A stretch of DNA of 6,999 bases from Bacteroidota bacterium (GTDB lineage Bacteria; Bacteroidota; Bacteroidia; Flavobacteriales; Flavobacteriaceae), in the NCBI GenBank assembly GCA_023393485.1, contig JAEWLD010000169.1, forward strand, positions 1 through 6,999, written 5' to 3'. Position numbers and translations under genes: made by a program. Positions 6,345-6,999 of the stretch are shown one piece after another. The number at the start of each line of letters is the position of its first letter. Position 1 is the first letter of the stretch. Under the pieces are notes generated by a model. The model searched no databases. It was given only the letters and a program-made list of their open reading frames with translations, and was not told where the DNA came from.

Positions 6345-6436
6345 GCAAGTTCAGACGAAATATCAGTATTGTTTCTAAACCATAGCTGGACGCCGGAGAA
6401 TTCAATCCAGCAACCAGCGACTAACAACTGGCAACT
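6317..6436 (+). promoter_or_regulatory. Possible long-range RNA stem in the folB leader
   Basis: Bases 6317-6332 (AGTTGCTGGTTGTTAG) and 6421-6436 (CTAACAACTGGCAACT) are inverted repeats with 14 of 16 Watson-Crick pairs. The two remaining positions are U-G and G-U in RNA, so all 16 can pair. The loop is 88 bases. The right arm ends three bases before the folB ATG, so pairing could limit ribosome entry. This is a structural possibility, not a known riboswitch; it may only reflect two inverted copies of a repeat family. Confidence 0.35.
6408..6435 (+). repeat. Heptad tandem array B (consensus YAGCAAC)
   Basis: Four consecutive 7-base units, CAGCAAC, CAGCGAC, TAACAAC and TGGCAAC, each match the consensus at 6 or 7 positions. 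Rotated and reverse-complemented, the consensus is AGTTGCT, identical to array A. The array ends four bases before the folB ATG, and contains the in-frame TAA (6422-6424) that rules out a longer folB start. Confidence 0.75.
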
Positions 6437-6439
6437 ATT

Positions 6440-6799
6440 ATGGGCTCAATCAAACTCAAAAACATCCGCACTTATTCCTATCACGGCTGCCTTGAAGAAG
6501 AAAGTAAAATTGGTTCCGAGTACTCGGTCGATCTTGAAATCAAGACAGATTTACGAAAATCGGCACTCAGCGATCACCTTTCGGATACGGTTGATTATGT
6601 GCTCTTGAACCGCATTGTCGTTGAGGAAATGGCAATCCGCTCAAAATTATTGGAACACGTTGCCCATAGAATCATCGTCAGGATTTTTAACGAAGTGGCT
6701 TCGGTATCGCGGATTGTATTATCGGTATCGAAACTCAATCCACCAATCGGCGGTGACGTTGAAGCGGTTACGATCACAATGGAAGAATACCGAAATTAA
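6440..6799 (+). CDS. folB: Dihydroneopterin aldolase
   Basis: Converts 7,8-dihydroneopterin to 6-hydroxymethyl-7,8-dihydropterin and glycolaldehyde in folate synthesis (EC 4.1.2.25), in the cytoplasm and normally as an octamer. The 119-residue length is typical. Aligned from memory to the S. aureus enzyme, every expected active-site residue is visible: the YHG motif (14-16), Glu21 for Glu22, Tyr53 in DTVDY for Tyr54, Glu72 in LLEH for Glu74, and Lys98 in VSKLNPP for Lys100. The C terminus has the usual NPPIGGDVEAVTITM strand. Start choice is firm, because an in-frame TAA at 6422-6424 blocks any upstream start. No other folate gene is in the window. It is divergent from glnS, has no Shine-Dalgarno sequence, and is bracketed by heptad repeats on both sides. 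Confidence 0.95.
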   Translation: MGSIKLKNIRTYSYHGCLEEESKIGSEYSVDLEIKTDLRKSALSDHLSDTVDYVLLNRIVVEEMAIRSKLLEHVAHRIIVRIFNEVASVSRIVLSVSKLNPPIGGDVEAVTITMEEYRN

Positions 6800-6840
6800 T
6801 TGATGATTGACAATTGACAATTGACAATTGATAATTAGGA
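6799..6840 (+). repeat. Heptad tandem array C (consensus ATTGACA)
   Basis: Six consecutive 7-base units run from the last base of the folB stop codon. They are ATTGATG, three exact ATTGACA copies, ATTGATA, and a decayed ATTAGGA. Overlapping units create repeated CAATTG palindromes. There is no GC stem with a T run, so this is not an ordinary terminator. Confidence 0.9.
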
Positions 6841-6874
6841 AAGGAACTGGAAATTAAACCTACGCTCCGAATAA

Positions 6875-6902
6875 TTAAAATTTAAAATCTAAAATTTAAA
6901 AT
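6875..6902 (+). repeat. Heptad tandem array D (consensus TTAAAAT)
   Basis: Four consecutive 7-base units, three exact TTAAAAT copies and one CTAAAAT, lie immediately upstream of the presumed tRNA-Cys promoter. The stretch is pure A/T except for one C. It could act as an AT-rich upstream element, but its strict 7-base period matches the other arrays around folB. Confidence 0.8.
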
Positions 6903-6909
6903 AATTACT

Positions 6910-6917
6910 TAGATTTG
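6910..6917 (+). promoter_or_regulatory. Candidate -7 box (TAGATTTG) for tRNA-Cys
   Basis: TAGATTTG is an exact TAnnTTTG match ending 10 bases before the first base of the tRNA. Transcription would begin only a few bases upstream of the mature 5' end, leaving a short leader for RNase P. No TTTG -33 element is visible; array D occupies that region. Confidence 0.55.
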
Positions 6918-6927
6918 CGGCACTATT

Positions 6928-6998
6928 GGCGTCGTGGCCGAGTGGCTAGGCAGGGCTCTGCAAAAGCTCGTACAGCGGTTCGAATCCGCTCGATGCCT
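6928..6998 (+). tRNA. tRNA-Cys (anticodon GCA)
   Basis: A complete 71-base cloverleaf. The acceptor stem is GGCGTCG (6928-6934) with CGATGCC (6991-6997), including one G-U pair. The D arm GCC/GGC has the invariant GG in its loop. The anticodon stem is GGGCT/AGCTC with loop CTGCAAA (6958-6964) and anticodon GCA at 6960-6962. A 4-base variable loop is followed by T stem AGCGG/CCGCT with loop TTCGAAT. Base 6998 is T, the U73 discriminator expected for cysteine tRNAs. The window ends one base later, so an encoded CCA cannot be judged. Confidence 0.97.
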
Positions 6999-6999
6999 C

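Noticed and set aside
6310..6435. The inverted repeats before folB as ends of a small mobile element such as a MITE
   Set aside because: I see no target-site duplication, the arms are degenerate heptad arrays rather than unique terminal repeats, and nothing in between resembles element sequence.
6405..6439. A riboswitch for folate or a pterin in the folB leader
   Set aside because: The leader consists largely of low-complexity heptads, and I see no conserved core of the known tetrahydrofolate or preQ1-type riboswitches.
6310..6902. The heptad arrays as a CRISPR array
   Set aside because: The units are 7 bases, contiguous, without spacers, and no cas gene is present.

Overview
The window looks like a chromosomal housekeeping segment from a Bacteroidota bacterium, most likely a member of the Flavobacteriaceae. 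Four things point there: signal peptides of the flavobacterial type (ending SSFGQ or TASAQ), starts without a Shine-Dalgarno sequence, several matches to the Bacteroidota -7 promoter box TAnnTTTG, and the sequence character of the GluRS and GlnRS proteins. By eye the base composition is mid-range, with AT-rich spacers. I see no insertion sequence, phage gene, CRISPR array or defence locus.

Layout. Positions 1-1346 (+) hold the 3' nine-tenths of gltX (glutamyl-tRNA synthetase). Its stop codon abuts the stop codon of an opposing two-gene unit (2593 to 1347, - strand) that encodes a small outer-membrane beta-barrel and then an unrecognised exported protein. Divergent from that unit is an SPFH/band-7 membrane protein (2670-3650, +) that closely resembles plant HIR proteins. 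It shares a bidirectional terminator hairpin with a convergent YtxH-like small membrane protein (3979 to 3680, -). A 295-bp spacer with inverted repeats and a terminator precedes glnS (6245 to 4275, -), a glutaminyl-tRNA synthetase with about 96 extra C-terminal residues. Divergent from glnS is folB (6440-6799, +), dihydroneopterin aldolase. The window closes with a complete tRNA-Cys(GCA) at 6928-6998.

How the genes relate. gltX, glnS and tRNA-Cys serve translation, and folB serves folate synthesis. Because GlnRS is present, the GluRS is probably discriminating and need not misacylate tRNA-Gln. The SPFH and YtxH proteins and the barrel plus exported protein pair are envelope functions placed between the two synthetase genes; no pathway link among them is visible.

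The most unusual signal is non-coding. The 600 bp around folB hold four separate short tandem arrays, all with a period of exactly 7 bp. Two upstream of folB are the same heptad family in opposite orientation, and their RNA could form a 16-bp stem ending three bases before the folB start codon. A third starts on the last base of the folB stop codon. A fourth lies directly upstream of the presumed tRNA-Cys promoter. I did not find a convincing new multi-gene system.
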